Positions 16,638-26,755 of a stretch of 64,000 bases of DNA are shown here, in pieces (the first letter of the stretch is position 1; every line of letters starts with the position of its first letter). Origin of the DNA: Budvicia aquatica DSM 5075 = ATCC 35567 (lineage in GTDB: Bacteria > Pseudomonadota > Gammaproteobacteria > Enterobacterales > Enterobacteriaceae); the NCBI RefSeq assembly GCF_000427805.1, contig NZ_KE386585.1:62001-126000 (forward strand), given 5' to 3'. Under the pieces are notes generated by a model. That model had not been told where the DNA came from, did no database searches, and saw only the letters and a program-made list of their open reading frames with translations. The position numbers were made by a program, and so were the translations under genes.

Positions 16638-19600
16638 TTAGAAGTTATATTTAACCCCGAAGATGGCGGATGTATCACTGTAGCCTTCGCCGCCCATCTG
16701 CTGACCAATGTTAATCCACAGGTTTAACTTAGGATCCCACTGGGCTTCAACGCCGACTTTCAGTTCACCGATATTTCTGGCACCGTCTTGTTCAACCAGC
16801 GTGCCGCCCATATTGCCGCCAAAGCTCTTACTGTTATGGATCCAGTTAGCTTCAACAAAAGGTTCAAATACCCGCTCTTTGCCTTTATCAATATCGCTGT
16901 AGCCATTGATATAAGAACGAATACCTAAGCGCGTCAGGATATTACCATCCCCTTCACTACGGATCTGGTCACCACGAGCATCGTTGAAGTTATCGGCCTT
17001 AACGCCCATCCAGACAACCTGAGCTTTTGGCTGAATAAAGAATATTTTATTATCCTTCGGTGATTCACCCACTTTAAAGGTATAGCCCACTTCTGCCGAT
17101 GCCGTAAAGCCGTTTGACTTATAGCTTTCAGAAGCAAAAGTGTCGCCGGTAACGGTATTATTAAACCAGTTATACAATACCCAGGTATCAACATAGGTGC
17201 CGTTCTTATCAGCATCGTTATCATACCAAGTGCCGTATAAACCAACGCTATAGCCGTCAACCTTACCTCTGGAGCCGCGGTCGGTAACGTGTGAATCGGT
17301 GTTACTCTGCTGATTGGCATAACCGGCCATCACGCCTAAATGCCAGCGGTTTAAGTCGTCATCACTCCATTGGGCAATATCACCGCCTAACTGCAGCACA
17401 TACCGATTGCTCTGAGTTTTCAACTGCTCTGAAGAATCACGGAAACGGTTATGGCCGCCAACGTGACGCATCCACATGCTGGTGACTTTCTCTTCGCCGG
17501 TTAAGGCATCGATATACTGGGTTTCACCTAAGCGATCGTGCAGTCGGGTCATAAATAAGGTATTCGCCCCGGCAATATTCGCTGCATAGCTACCTAACTC
17601 AGGCCTGAATACGGAAGGGCCCGTCGGATCGGTTGGTTTTGTAGGATCGGTCGGATCGGTTGGCCCTGTAGGGTCCGTTGGTCCGTTGTCTAATTGACTG
17701 GTCAAATACCAGTTCTTTTCATTAGCCCCTTTTCCGCGGCCTAGGCTATATTCATAAGCCCCGGCAACGATACGGCCATTTTGTTCAAAGGTACCGGCAG
17801 AATCCCCGCCTACGTGCACAACTTCAATACCATTAAGAGTTTGAGCGCCCTGACCACCAACGTTAGCAACGGTCACTAACGTCTTGCCCAGCGTATTACC
17901 ATCAACAACAAGTTTATCCGTTAGGGAATTGTCATCACCCAGCACGGTATTCAGGTACAAATTACCATCATTACCCTGATAATTACCGCTCACGTGCAGT
18001 TGATTACCGGTGGCAGATGAAGCCGTACCAATATAGGTTGAACCGCTATTGGTCAGGTTTCCGCCTACCATAAAGGTCGTCGCCGGTGATAATGTGCGGG
18101 CCAGGGCCTTTTCACCCACGTATAGCGAACCCTGATTATCAATATTACCGGCAACGCCGCCGTAGCCAGACATAAAGCTATTGCTGGCGATGTTAACCTG
18201 CCGGCTTGCTAACGAAATAGGGGTTGTGCTGTTACCTAAGGTAACTCCGCCGTGATTAATATCAGTAACGCCGGTGTAGCTAACGTTACCCATTAAGGTC
18301 AACACCGTTTGACCATTCTTGGTCAGGTTGCCGGTACCGATGACATTGTTTAACAGCGTCCAGTCGGTATTAACGTCCAGTTGCAATTCGCCATTATCTT
18401 CAACGTCTGCACTGCCCAAATGTTGGGCCAAAGAGGCCGTTAACTTCGATGTATTGTCGATCTGATAACGCCCGGAGAATGATGCATTATTACCTTTCAA
18501 CACTGCCTGAGTGTTGTTCAGCTTCACATCGCCGCTATTGCTTAAGTTATTAACCAAATCGCCTGCTGCATTAGTGATGTTAAGCTTACCGGCATTATCA
18601 ATATCACCGATACCTAATCCGCTGATGTTATTTAGGTTAACCTGTGCAGTATTAGCAATTTCTGTTTTGGCTGATAATTGAGTATTGGCACCGTTTACCG
18701 TTAGGGTATTACCGGCAACGGTTAAAGTGCCTGCCCCGGTCAAACGACCATCAGAAACCCCACCGTCATTGATAGTCAGATGACCGCCGCTCAGGTTCAC
18801 CGATGTTCCCAGCTCACCCTGCAGCTCACCAATAACCTGACTGAAAGAGGCCATTTCAAATATGCTTTGATTCGTTAACTTTAACTTTTCGGTATTGCCC
18901 AGTACGTTATTCGCCGCCATCAGCAAGGTTCCTGAACGCACGTCGGTGGTACCGGTATAGCTATTCAGCGCATTAGAGAGAGAAACCGTATTATTGGCGC
19001 CGGTATCTATTGCCAAATCACCGTTGCCGGTTACTTTGGCACTAAGATCGGCAGCCGCAGAAGTTTTTCCGCCGGAGTTCAGCACTAAAGCATCAGTACC
19101 AGCAGTTAGCAGCTCTACCTGAGTTAAGCCATAGTTGATGTACAGGCCATCGCTATCCGTTCCGGCCGTTAAGCGATAGTCATAAGTCGCATTAGCGACA
19201 TGCATGTTATTTTGCTCAATCTCTGCCGTTGTCTCATCGCTAATATCTAAGCCAGTACGGTTATCAATCAACTTTAATGCACCGCCGCTGCCGCTAACGG
19301 TCGCCGTATCAAGAGCTTCAACCAGCTTTAAGATCAGATTGCCGTCATCCTGTTCCAATAACGGTGTAGTGCCTACCGCTGGTGGGGTTGGCGGAGCATA
19401 ATTTTGTACGCTCTCAATATTAACCCCCACGTTACCGGTACCGGTCAGGTCCAGCACTTTACTGGTCTCAATCTGGCTAAGCTCCGGCTGGCCCGGCGTA
19501 CCGGTATTAAAGTTAAGCGTACCGCCGTCAAATACCAGCCCGCCGATACTTTGTAGGCTATCACCGACCAGAGTCTCACTCTTTTCACCCAGCTTTAACG

Positions 19601-22600
19601 TAGCCTGAGTTAAAGCCTGCGTGTTTCCTTGCTTCAAATCGAAGGTGCTATGGCCTAACGCAACGGTACCTTCAAAACCATCGGCATCGTTATTGGTCGT
19701 GAAGTTAAAGCTCTTACCGGTGGTATTAACGCTCAGTAATCCGCTACCTGACAAATGGCTGGCAAAGGCCACGGCATCACTATTTACAATGGCAAGCTCA
19801 CTGGTGCCGTCAATGTTATAGCCGGTATCGTCAGCGTCATCTTTAGAATCACCTAATGCCAGCAAGGTATCGTTTAGTGTCAGAACTGAATTATTTTTTA
19901 ATTCAATATGTTCCATGTTCAGAATAGCATCCGCATCCAGAACGCGATAAACAGAATTATCCAGCTGCAGGGTATCGTCGCCGGTTCCGCCATTCAGGGT
20001 GCTAAATATCGTCCCCTGCTCGCTTGCTTTGATATCTTTTAATAAGAACAGGTCATTGCCAGTACCGGTTTTAAAGTCGGTCCCTTTACTGGTGCTGACC
20101 AGCGTAACGCTGTTATCTTTACCATTCAGCAGATTAACCTGACCGCTGATAACAGCGCCCGCTTGGTTGGTAAACGCCACGGCCGGACCGGCGGTAGTTT
20201 GTAATGCTAATTGCTCAGCACTTGCCGCTAAGATTTGGCCGTGGTTAGTAAAGGTGTTTACCTTGCCATTGCTGATATCAACAACGGATACGCCACTCAC
20301 CGTAGATTTGGAATCAAGCTTGCCGTATTGATTAACTTTTTGGCTGCTGCCACCTACCACTAATGCTGAACCACCGGTAGCCTGAGTAACATAAATATTT
20401 GCACCGCTGGTAACATCGGCAGATGAGTTAGTCACTAACCCTTTCCCGCCGGCTGACTTAACGTTAATGGTTAAACCTTCGGTTCCTGCCAGATTGAGTT
20501 CAACGTCGGTGGTTTTATCTCCGGCCGTATTTTTCTCAAACAGGAAGCCGGTACCGCTATCACCATTAACGTTAATGATGACATTATCGGTTTGAGCCAG
20601 GGCTGTTGCAGTACGAATACCTGCGCCTGAGCTGACATTAATGGTCGCATCGCTTAAATGGATATTGCCAATTTCAGCGGCATTCTCGATACCATTACCG
20701 CTGCCGGTCATATCAATGATGGCTTGCACCACGTCTAACCCGATAGCGCCGGTCTGCAATAGCACGCCGTGTGCCGTGCCGCCAGCTTTAGTCTGCCCCG
20801 TTCCGTCCAGGGTTAGTGACGCGCCAACGTCAACCAAATAGGCAGCGGTTTCATCCGTTGCTTCAATGATACTGGTATTATTAACCCGCGCATCTTCACC
20901 TTTGATATGGACCGCGGTGCCCTTAACTTTAATTTCACCCTGGTTATCCAATATGCCATTGTCAACCAACACCCCGGTTTTGCCTGTTCCGTCAGTTGAG
21001 AAGTCAATGCTCCCCATATGCACTAAAGTGCCGCTATTACGGGCAATATAGCCAAAAGCGCCGTCAACAGCGTGGTCAGAACCTAACTTGGCAAAGCTGG
21101 TTAACTTAGAGCTTTCACTAAAGTTATCTTCTACTTCAATACCATCAATACCATAGTATTTACCGTCAACAACGCCGGCCGTTGCTCCCTTGCCGGCAAC
21201 CCGAATAATATCGGCAGTCTGGGTAATGGTTCCGCTGGCTCCGCCTTCTACACGGATACCGGTAGAACCCTCACCATTGACGTCCATTTTTAATTTACCC
21301 GAGCTAAAGCTGGTCGCCGTGTTGGTCTTTTTATCGGTTCCGGTGACTAAAAACAGCGAGGTATCTTTTGACATAGCTGCCAGTTTTGACGAGGAAATAA
21401 TATCATCAGAACCGACAAAGCTGGCGCCACCATCAAGGCGATACAGCGTTGAACCTTCAGTGGTTAACTGCTGTTCCTGAGATGTGCTATTTAGGATCTG
21501 GGACCCCAGACCGTGAACAAAGTAGCCAATTTGGTTAATACCATCAATAAAATTGACCTGTGCGTTACCATTAACGTCAATCTTAGCGCCGCTACGGGCA
21601 TGTACACCGATGGCCCCTTGGCCGTTCAGATTAACCTTACCCTGAATATCCGCAGAGGCATCTTTACCTTCAACCCAAATAGCAATATTTCGGGTACCGT
21701 TAGAGATATCGGCGCCGCCGTCAATATTGATAACGCTGGTTGCACTGGTTGATGCAGAGGCGCTTTTATCGGTAGATAACACTTTTAAAGCAACGGCATT
21801 AACGCCGTTTAATTCGATAAGGCCATTATGTTGAATATCAGTAGCACCGGTATTTTCAGCCCACATTGCAACATTCTGCAATGGGTTTTCCGAAGCATTG
21901 CCATTGATAATAATGTTACCATTATTGATCAAAGAGCTGCCTGCATCATCGCCGGTGGCAATCATCCCTATCGCATTTTCGGTTTTAGTCCCGATAGTAA
22001 TAGTGCCGCTGTTGGTGGCTGTTCCTTTAATCAGGCGGATACCCTGTTGCGAAAGTTTATTGGTGGTGTCACTGACGCTTTCCGGCGTAACAACATTATA
22101 TTGTGCCGCCCGGCCAATATAAATTAGGCCGGTGGATTCATTGGTAAAGGTTGAACCCTCACCGTCAACAATTGCTCCGGCCAGATCGGAATCAAGGAAG
22201 TTATTGGTCACACCAAGATTCATTATTCCGCTGTTTTTTGTCTGCGCACCTGAGGTTGTCTTAATGAGGTAGTTGGTATCCATCGGTGCGTTAGAGCCTT
22301 CCACATAGCTCCAGCCGGCCAGATTCATAATCCCATTATTTATAAAGCTGGCATCTTTACCATCGGCAGTAACGGCAAAACCCTGAACGTAAGCAAAACC
22401 GTTAGGGTGTGGATGAGATGAAGCAGTATCCCAATCGTCACCGGCAATATAACCGGATGAAATAACGCCGTTATTCACGCCGGTACTCTTATCCATGATT
22501 CTCATCAGATAATAGTGACCAGATAGCTTGCCGCCCTTTTCTACCTCAATATAGCCGCCTTCTCTGGCAACCATAGCGCCTAAATAGTTGATTCGGGCAT

Positions 22601-23681
22601 CGATCTGCCCGCCGTCCTTAATAATACCTTTTGCGCCATTGCCGTCAGCCAGGATAACGGCGTTATCACCAATGGGTAATGTAACTTCATCGCCGGGAGT
22701 TATCGTATAGGAAAAAGTCCCTGACTTTTCTGTAAAGGTTACCGCTTTGGCTAAAGCATCATCATAGGCCTGCTGCGATTTAATCTTGCCGTCCTTTAAT
22801 GCCTGAATCAGAGCATTATTATAGTTTTTTAGCTGCTCGGCATTAGTTACGGTATGGCTATTGTTATCAAAGCCGATAAACGTGCCCAGATAGTTTGGCG
22901 TACTATAGTCGAAATTAGTGGTACCAGTTCCCGCAGCTGCCGGGCTCCAGGTTTCAAACACCACTAAATTTTTAGAAGTCCATTCGACGGTACTACCCGG
23001 TCCTTTAGCCACGGTTAAGAAACTTTCTTTGGCGGCCATTTTAATGGTGTTTTCTTTATGGGTTGATTCCACCGAGGAATTGCCCAAATTAACCACCAGC
23101 GTGCCATTCTCGACGGTAGCAAAACGGGTATTTAAATATTGTTCGCCGTTAACATTATGCGGGATAGCGGTAAACCAATAGTCAGACGCTCCCCACATTG
23201 ATGACCCTATTTGATCGGAGTAGTAGGTCGCAACAATGATATTTGCTCCGGTGATCTCATCCTTGGTAGTCACACCGTTGGTTTTATCGCCAAGCACCAA
23301 ATGTTCTTCACTATTGGTGCCCGCAACAAGATCGCCAAGCTTGAAGCTGATATAGCCCGGGTCACCTAAAGCAATGGTCGTGACATCACCCGTCAGGGTA
23401 ATTTTGTCACCATTGTTGACATATAAAGCCCCGACCTTATGGTCATTTGTTTTCGGGTCAAACATGTTGGTGATAGAACAACTGCCGCCATCAGCAACCG
23501 CAATTCCGCCGTCAATACCATTAGAGGTATTGCAACTGGAAGCGTTGGCCGCATTGGCAAAATATAGAACTCCGCTACAGGCCATAATAACACCGGCGGC
23601 AACTTTACTCAGTTTAGCACCGCTGATTAAGCCACCGACGCTCAGAAAAGGGGGATTGGTTGAATTGTGTTTAACTGACAT
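16638..23681 (-). CDS. Autotransporter 2 (giant, about 2347 aa)
   Basis: Start set at the ATG at 23681 because AAGGAAGG lies just upstream; an in-frame ATG ten codons earlier is weaker. The signal region is atypical and long: a polar MSVKHNSTNPPFLSVGGLIS stretch, then the hydrophobic VIMACSGVLYFANAANA. The passenger is beta-helical in character with many G-x-N and T-x-x-G-x-I steps, and near residue 1225 has an RTX-like GGTGDDTLQLD motif. Autotransporter-associated repeats (TGTTDVRSGTLLMAANNVLG type) precede a Thr-Asp-Pro linker at about 2000-2025. The barrel ends in GVKYNF. The passenger N-terminal block LKNYNNALIQALKDGKIKSQ recurs in diverged form in autotransporter 3, while the barrel is nearest autotransporter 1. 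Likely a surface adhesin. Confidence 0.93.
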   Translation of the reverse strand: MSVKHNSTNPPFLSVGGLISGAKLSKVAAGVIMACSGVLYFANAANASSCNTSNGIDGGIAVADGGSCSITNMFDPKTNDHKVGALYVNNGDKITLTGDVTTIALGDPGYISFKLGDLVAGTNSEEHLVLGDKTNGVTTKDEITGANIIVATYYSDQIGSSMWGASDYWFTAIPHNVNGEQYLNTRFATVENGTLVVNLGNSSVESTHKENTIKMAAKESFLTVAKGPGSTVEWTSKNLVVFETWSPAAAGTGTTNFDYSTPNYLGTFIGFDNNSHTVTNAEQLKNYNNALIQALKDGKIKSQQAYDDALAKAVTFTEKSGTFSYTITPGDEVTLPIGDNAVILADGNGAKGIIKDGGQIDARINYLGAMVAREGGYIEVEKGGKLSGHYYLMRIMDKSTGVNNGVISSGYIAGDDWDTASSHPHPNGFAYVQGFAVTADGKDASFINNGIMNLAGWSYVEGSNAPMDTNYLIKTTSGAQTKNSGIMNLGVTNNFLDSDLAGAIVDGEGSTFTNESTGLIYIGRAAQYNVVTPESVSDTTNKLSQQGIRLIKGTATNSGTITIGTKTENAIGMIATGDDAGSSLINNGNIIINGNASENPLQNVAMWAENTGATDIQHNGLIELNGVNAVALKVLSTDKSASASTSATSVINIDGGADISNGTRNIAIWVEGKDASADIQGKVNLNGQGAIGVHARSGAKIDVNGNAQVNFIDGINQIGYFVHGLGSQILNSTSQEQQLTTEGSTLYRLDGGASFVGSDDIISSSKLAAMSKDTSLFLVTGTDKKTNTATSFSSGKLKMDVNGEGSTGIRVEGGASGTITQTADIIRVAGKGATAGVVDGKYYGIDGIEVEDNFSESSKLTSFAKLGSDHAVDGAFGYIARNSGTLVHMGSIDFSTDGTGKTGVLVDNGILDNQGEIKVKGTAVHIKGEDARVNNTSIIEATDETAAYLVDVGASLTLDGTGQTKAGGTAHGVLLQTGAIGLDVVQAIIDMTGSGNGIENAAEIGNIHLSDATINVSSGAGIRTATALAQTDNVIINVNGDSGTGFLFEKNTAGDKTTDVELNLAGTEGLTINVKSAGGKGLVTNSSADVTSGANIYVTQATGGSALVVGGSSQKVNQYGKLDSKSTVSGVSVVDISNGKVNTFTNHGQILAASAEQLALQTTAGPAVAFTNQAGAVISGQVNLLNGKDNSVTLVSTSKGTDFKTGTGNDLFLLKDIKASEQGTIFSTLNGGTGDDTLQLDNSVYRVLDADAILNMEHIELKNNSVLTLNDTLLALGDSKDDADDTGYNIDGTSELAIVNSDAVAFASHLSGSGLLSVNTTGKSFNFTTNNDADGFEGTVALGHSTFDLKQGNTQALTQATLKLGEKSETLVGDSLQSIGGLVFDGGTLNFNTGTPGQPELSQIETSKVLDLTGTGNVGVNIESVQNYAPPTPPAVGTTPLLEQDDGNLILKLVEALDTATVSGSGGALKLIDNRTGLDISDETTAEIEQNNMHVANATYDYRLTAGTDSDGLYINYGLTQVELLTAGTDALVLNSGGKTSAAADLSAKVTGNGDLAIDTGANNTVSLSNALNSYTGTTDVRSGTLLMAANNVLGNTEKLKLTNQSIFEMASFSQVIGELQGELGTSVNLSGGHLTINDGGVSDGRLTGAGTLTVAGNTLTVNGANTQLSAKTEIANTAQVNLNNISGLGIGDIDNAGKLNITNAAGDLVNNLSNSGDVKLNNTQAVLKGNNASFSGRYQIDNTSKLTASLAQHLGSADVEDNGELQLDVNTDWTLLNNVIGTGNLTKNGQTVLTLMGNVSYTGVTDINHGGVTLGNSTTPISLASRQVNIASNSFMSGYGGVAGNIDNQGSLYVGEKALARTLSPATTFMVGGNLTNSGSTYIGTASSATGNQLHVSGNYQGNDGNLYLNTVLGDDNSLTDKLVVDGNTLGKTLVTVANVGGQGAQTLNGIEVVHVGGDSAGTFEQNGRIVAGAYEYSLGRGKGANEKNWYLTSQLDNGPTDPTGPTDPTDPTKPTDPTGPSVFRPELGSYAANIAGANTLFMTRLHDRLGETQYIDALTGEEKVTSMWMRHVGGHNRFRDSSEQLKTQSNRYVLQLGGDIAQWSDDDLNRWHLGVMAGYANQQSNTDSHVTDRGSRGKVDGYSVGLYGTWYDNDADKNGTYVDTWVLYNWFNNTVTGDTFASESYKSNGFTASAEVGYTFKVGESPKDNKIFFIQPKAQVVWMGVKADNFNDARGDQIRSEGDGNILTRLGIRSYINGYSDIDKGKERVFEPFVEANWIHNSKSFGGNMGGTLVEQDGARNIGELKVGVEAQWDPKLNLWINIGQQMGGEGYSDTSAIFGVKYNF
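17609..17695 (-). repeat. Degenerate repeats encoding the PTDPTGP linker
   Basis: Repeated GGATCGGTTGG / GGGTCCGTTGG units encode Pro-Thr-Asp-Pro-Thr repeats between passenger and barrel. They fill the same position as the DPDPTP linker of autotransporter 1 but with different units. Confidence 0.7.
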
Positions 23682-23754
23682 AGCTAGCACCTTCCTTGTT
23701 ATAGCATTCATTTATTGATTTCTAGATTGATGTGAATTTGTGTTATTTTGTTAT

Positions 23755-23802
23755 ATTAACATTCCGTTACATTAACATCTCGTTACATTAACACTCAGAA
23801 TC
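23755..23802. repeat. 16-bp tandem repeats upstream of autotransporter 2
   Basis: Units ATTAACATTCCGTTAC (23755), ATTAACATCTCGTTAC (23771) and a diverged ATTAACACTCAGAATC (23787) lie 74-121 bp upstream of the start codon. They may be regulator-binding repeats or simple slippage. Confidence 0.6.
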
Positions 23803-24730
23803 ACTAACATTGCCAACAATCTAAAAATAATACATCAAGAATTCCACCACACACTATGGAATATATAAATCATTCATAAGAACGATACGAACAGAATGAT
23901 GCAAAATACATCAAAGAGTGAAAAGATCAACAATAATATAGATCAAAAGCGTTTTTAAAAAAAATAAAACATAACAAAAATAGCCATTAGCAAACTAACT
24001 AAATTTAAATTAATAAATAAAAACATTAAAATCAATAAGATAAAATAAACAATTAATTAAAAAGACAAACTAATAACAATTGTAAATATTATCAATAGCG
24101 TTAGTTCCACAATGAAACAAAGCGATCAAATAATGAACAAATAAAGATCAAAAGGGTGTGCTAATTAAATTAATAACTTATTAACATATTGACCAAGATC
24201 ATTAAAAATAGCATCTGAAAAGTTGTTTGATATTTTAAAATTAAAAATAAGTATATGAGGACATAAGTTTTAAGAAAGAATCATTGCGTGTAGCCAGTTC
24301 TAACGCCGCACAGTTGACATAAAACCTGAAATATATTTTCTCTTAATCATTTTTTATATCGCTAAAATGGGTAGTGCTTAATCAAGTAATGTCGTTCACT
24401 GCTATTCACTAATCAACGCCTGATTTATGGGTAATTTATCTTTATTAGCTCAGACTGATTTGACATTGTTACAGCACCGAGCTTAACCTAATTTAGCATG
24501 GCAGCGCTGTGCCAAAAGCTGACAAAATAACATCAGAAAATATTTAAATTCCGCACAAGTCTTGTTAAGGCTGGGATAATGTCACCGCCCGGAGGCCTTA
24601 ACGTACGGTTCAAGTGCACCCGAAGAAAGCTGAGTTCCGACCATGGGTTACTGTTCATTGCATCCTCCCGGTTGTTACCCCTTCAGAACAGATCGCCTAT
24701 TGCTGCATCTTGTCCTACAGGTCTGATAAA
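23803..24730. other. Long AT-rich leader and intergenic DNA
   Basis: No supported gene. From 23803 to about 24300 it is extremely AT-rich with several GATCAAA motifs (for example near 23940, 24123 and 24146), the kind of sequence often bound by H-NS. From about 24540 composition shifts toward the TSUP/LysR pair, suggesting that pair arrived as one block. Confidence 0.4.
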
Positions 24731-25471
24731 TCAAACAAAGGGGCGTAAAATCAACTCCATTCCGAGCACAATCAGAAACAGGAGAAAACACTGTCTGAAA
24801 CGTTTGGCACCAATGCGCGCCCGCACCTTCTGCCCCAGCCACATCCCAGCCAAAGCAGGCAATATAGATAAAAAGGACAGTGAAAACTGCTCTACCCTGA
24901 AAGCATCATGTAGATAAAGCCCCACGGCCAGCGCCACGGTAGAAACTGTGAATGACAGCCCCAGGGCCTGAACGAGTTCATCTTTATTGAAGCGAAGCGA
25001 CTGAAGAAAGGGAACGGCCGGCATAACGAATACGCCTGTCGCACCGGTGATTACACCGGTCACGCCGCCAATAACCGGGGAAAGCCATTTCTCCCTGGCT
25101 TGAGAAACCGTAAACGACGGTGAAACCAGCGCAAAAGCAGCATAAACGATTAAAGCCACGCCCAGAGCGAATGCTGACCAGGCCGGATTAATGGTGATAA
25201 GAAGCGAAGATGCTGACACTGTACCAACTACAATAAGCAGCATCATCAGCCACAGACGGCTGATAATCAGCCTCACTGAGGGGCCGGTAAAAAGCTGCAG
25301 CATATTCGTCACGAAAGAAGGAATGACCAGCAATGCCGCCGCGATCGGAAGTGGCATAAACATGCCAAGCAGCCCCATTGCTACGGTTGGTAATCCCATT
25401 CCGGTCACGCCTTTTACAAAACCGGCAAGGATAAATATCAATGAAAGGTAGATATACAGCTGTTCGCTCAC
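24731..25471 (-). CDS. TSUP (TauE/SafE) family exporter
   Basis: 246 aa, eight or so transmembrane segments. It has the duplicated TSUP hallmark: FILAGFVKGVTGMGLPTVAM in the first half and GVTGVITGATGVFVMPAVPF in the second. TSUP proteins move sulfite, sulfoacetate or other small organosulfur or organic anions across the inner membrane. The substrate cannot be read from sequence. A LysR gene lies divergently 114 bp away, a classic regulator and target pair. Codon use is more GC-rich than the flanking autotransporter leaders. Confidence 0.88.
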   Translation of the reverse strand: MSEQLYIYLSLIFILAGFVKGVTGMGLPTVAMGLLGMFMPLPIAAALLVIPSFVTNMLQLFTGPSVRLIISRLWLMMLLIVVGTVSASSLLITINPAWSAFALGVALIVYAAFALVSPSFTVSQAREKWLSPVIGGVTGVITGATGVFVMPAVPFLQSLRFNKDELVQALGLSFTVSTVALAVGLYLHDAFRVEQFSLSFLSILPALAGMWLGQKVRARIGAKRFRQCFLLFLIVLGMELILRPFV

Positions 25472-25546
25472 AAAGTTTGCCCCGACATAGAATTTTCAGT
25501 GATTCAATCATCTCACCTGTTAGTAGACAATCTGGTTTAAGTGGGA

Positions 25547-25571
25547 CATGCTTCGGATAATCCGAAGCATG
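25547..25571. promoter_or_regulatory. Perfect palindrome in the TSUP-LysR divergent region
   Basis: Perfect 11-bp arms, CATGCTTCGGA and TCCGAAGCATG, around a 3-nt centre (TAA). It ends 14 bp before the chosen LysR start, without a T-run. It could be an operator for LysR autoregulation, or an RNA hairpin that hides the LysR ribosome site. The usual LysR motif (T-N11-A) is not clear in it. Confidence 0.5.
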
Positions 25572-25585
25572 AGGTAAATATCCCT

Positions 25586-26476
25586 ATGAGACTGGATCTT
25601 TCTGATTTGAAACTTGTCGTCTGTATCGCTGATGCCGGAAGCATTACCCATGGTGCGCGATGTGCCAGCCTGGCCGTTGGTTCGGCCAGTGAGAGACTTA
25701 AAAACGTAGAGGACGATACCGGGGTGAAGCTGTTTTCACGGCATCCTAGGGGCGTCAGCCTTACAGAAGCCGGTGAGGTCCTCGTACGTCATGCCCGGGA
25801 AATACTGTCCCAGCAGGAGCGGCTTAAAGCTGAGCTCAGCGCTTATGCAAAAGGAGTCAGAGGAAAAATAAGGTTATATGCCAATACCTCAGCGATGGCT
25901 GAGTATCTGCCCGGCAGGCTTGCAAAGTGGCTTTCAGAGCACCCGGATGTGACCATTGAGCTGGAAGAGAGAACAAGTGCGGATATCATTAACAGTATAA
26001 GTAATGGTATAGCTGAAGCAGGACTCGTTTCAGATGCGGTAGACGCCCGGGAACTCATGCTTGAACCAATGGCGGATGACAGACTTGCTCTTATCGTCCC
26101 ACCCTCTCACCCGTTTGTACGCAGAGATAAAATCTCTTTCTCCGATGTGATCACAGAGCCTTTCATTGGCTTATACCCCGGTAATGCGCTGCAGGACCAC
26201 ATCAGTGAGCATGCCGAAGGCCTTGGCCATCCACTGACTTATCGCGTCAGAATGAGCAGTTTTGAAGGGATTGGTGAGATGGTCAGTAGCAGTATTGGCG
26301 TAGGGGTTCTTCCTGTATCAATAGCTGAACGCTTCAGTAAAAAATTTCATTACCATATATTGCCGCTAACCGATCAATGGGCGCAGCGGCGAATCTGCAT
26401 TTGCTATAAAACACCGGATTCACTGAGCCCAGCAATGAGAGAATTGATCGATTTTCTCAGGGTACAAGATTTATAA
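25586..26476 (+). CDS. LysR-family regulator, probable controller of the TSUP gene
   Basis: 296 aa from the ATG at 25586 (GAGGT upstream), chosen because MRLDLSDLKLVVCIADAGSI is where LysR proteins normally start; an earlier in-frame ATG would add 15 residues across the palindrome. The winged HTH is at about residues 5-62 (VGSASERLKNVEDDTGVKLF, then SRHPRGVSLTEAG). A periplasmic-binding-like effector domain follows. It is divergent from the TSUP exporter and likely activates it in response to the exported substrate, which is inference. Confidence 0.88.
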   Translation: MRLDLSDLKLVVCIADAGSITHGARCASLAVGSASERLKNVEDDTGVKLFSRHPRGVSLTEAGEVLVRHAREILSQQERLKAELSAYAKGVRGKIRLYANTSAMAEYLPGRLAKWLSEHPDVTIELEERTSADIINSISNGIAEAGLVSDAVDARELMLEPMADDRLALIVPPSHPFVRRDKISFSDVITEPFIGLYPGNALQDHISEHAEGLGHPLTYRVRMSSFEGIGEMVSSSIGVGVLPVSIAERFSKKFHYHILPLTDQWAQRRICICYKTPDSLSPAMRELIDFLRVQDL

Positions 26477-26755
26477 ATATCCCTGTTATGCCAGATTAAC
26501 GCTGTCCTACTCAGTCTCAGGTAATGTTAAGAAAGCAGTTCAAGTCATGTGGTGATCAATTGTGGGTAAAACTGCGAACTTCCGCTTTTCGCCCTGAGAC
26601 ATTCACCCGCTGTTTTTCTCGACGTTTTTAAACGTTACACCAGTAACGAGCCGGTATTAATATCTTTAGTCAGGTTATTTGGCTTTATCAGGAGTCTTTA
26701 TAAAAAAAGGACGCTCAGTTTTCACTGCACGCCCTTCTGTTTTTACTTCAACCGA
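26477..26755. other. Intergenic region between convergent LysR gene and autotransporter 3
   Basis: No gene. Imperfect stem sequences (AAAAAAAGG near 26703 facing CGCCCTTCTGTTTTT near 26729) may form the terminator for autotransporter 3. Confidence 0.35.

Noticed and set aside
24579-24917. 112-aa plus-strand ORF overlapping the TSUP gene
   Set aside because: Mostly antisense to a clear membrane protein gene, with the usual shadow-frame composition.
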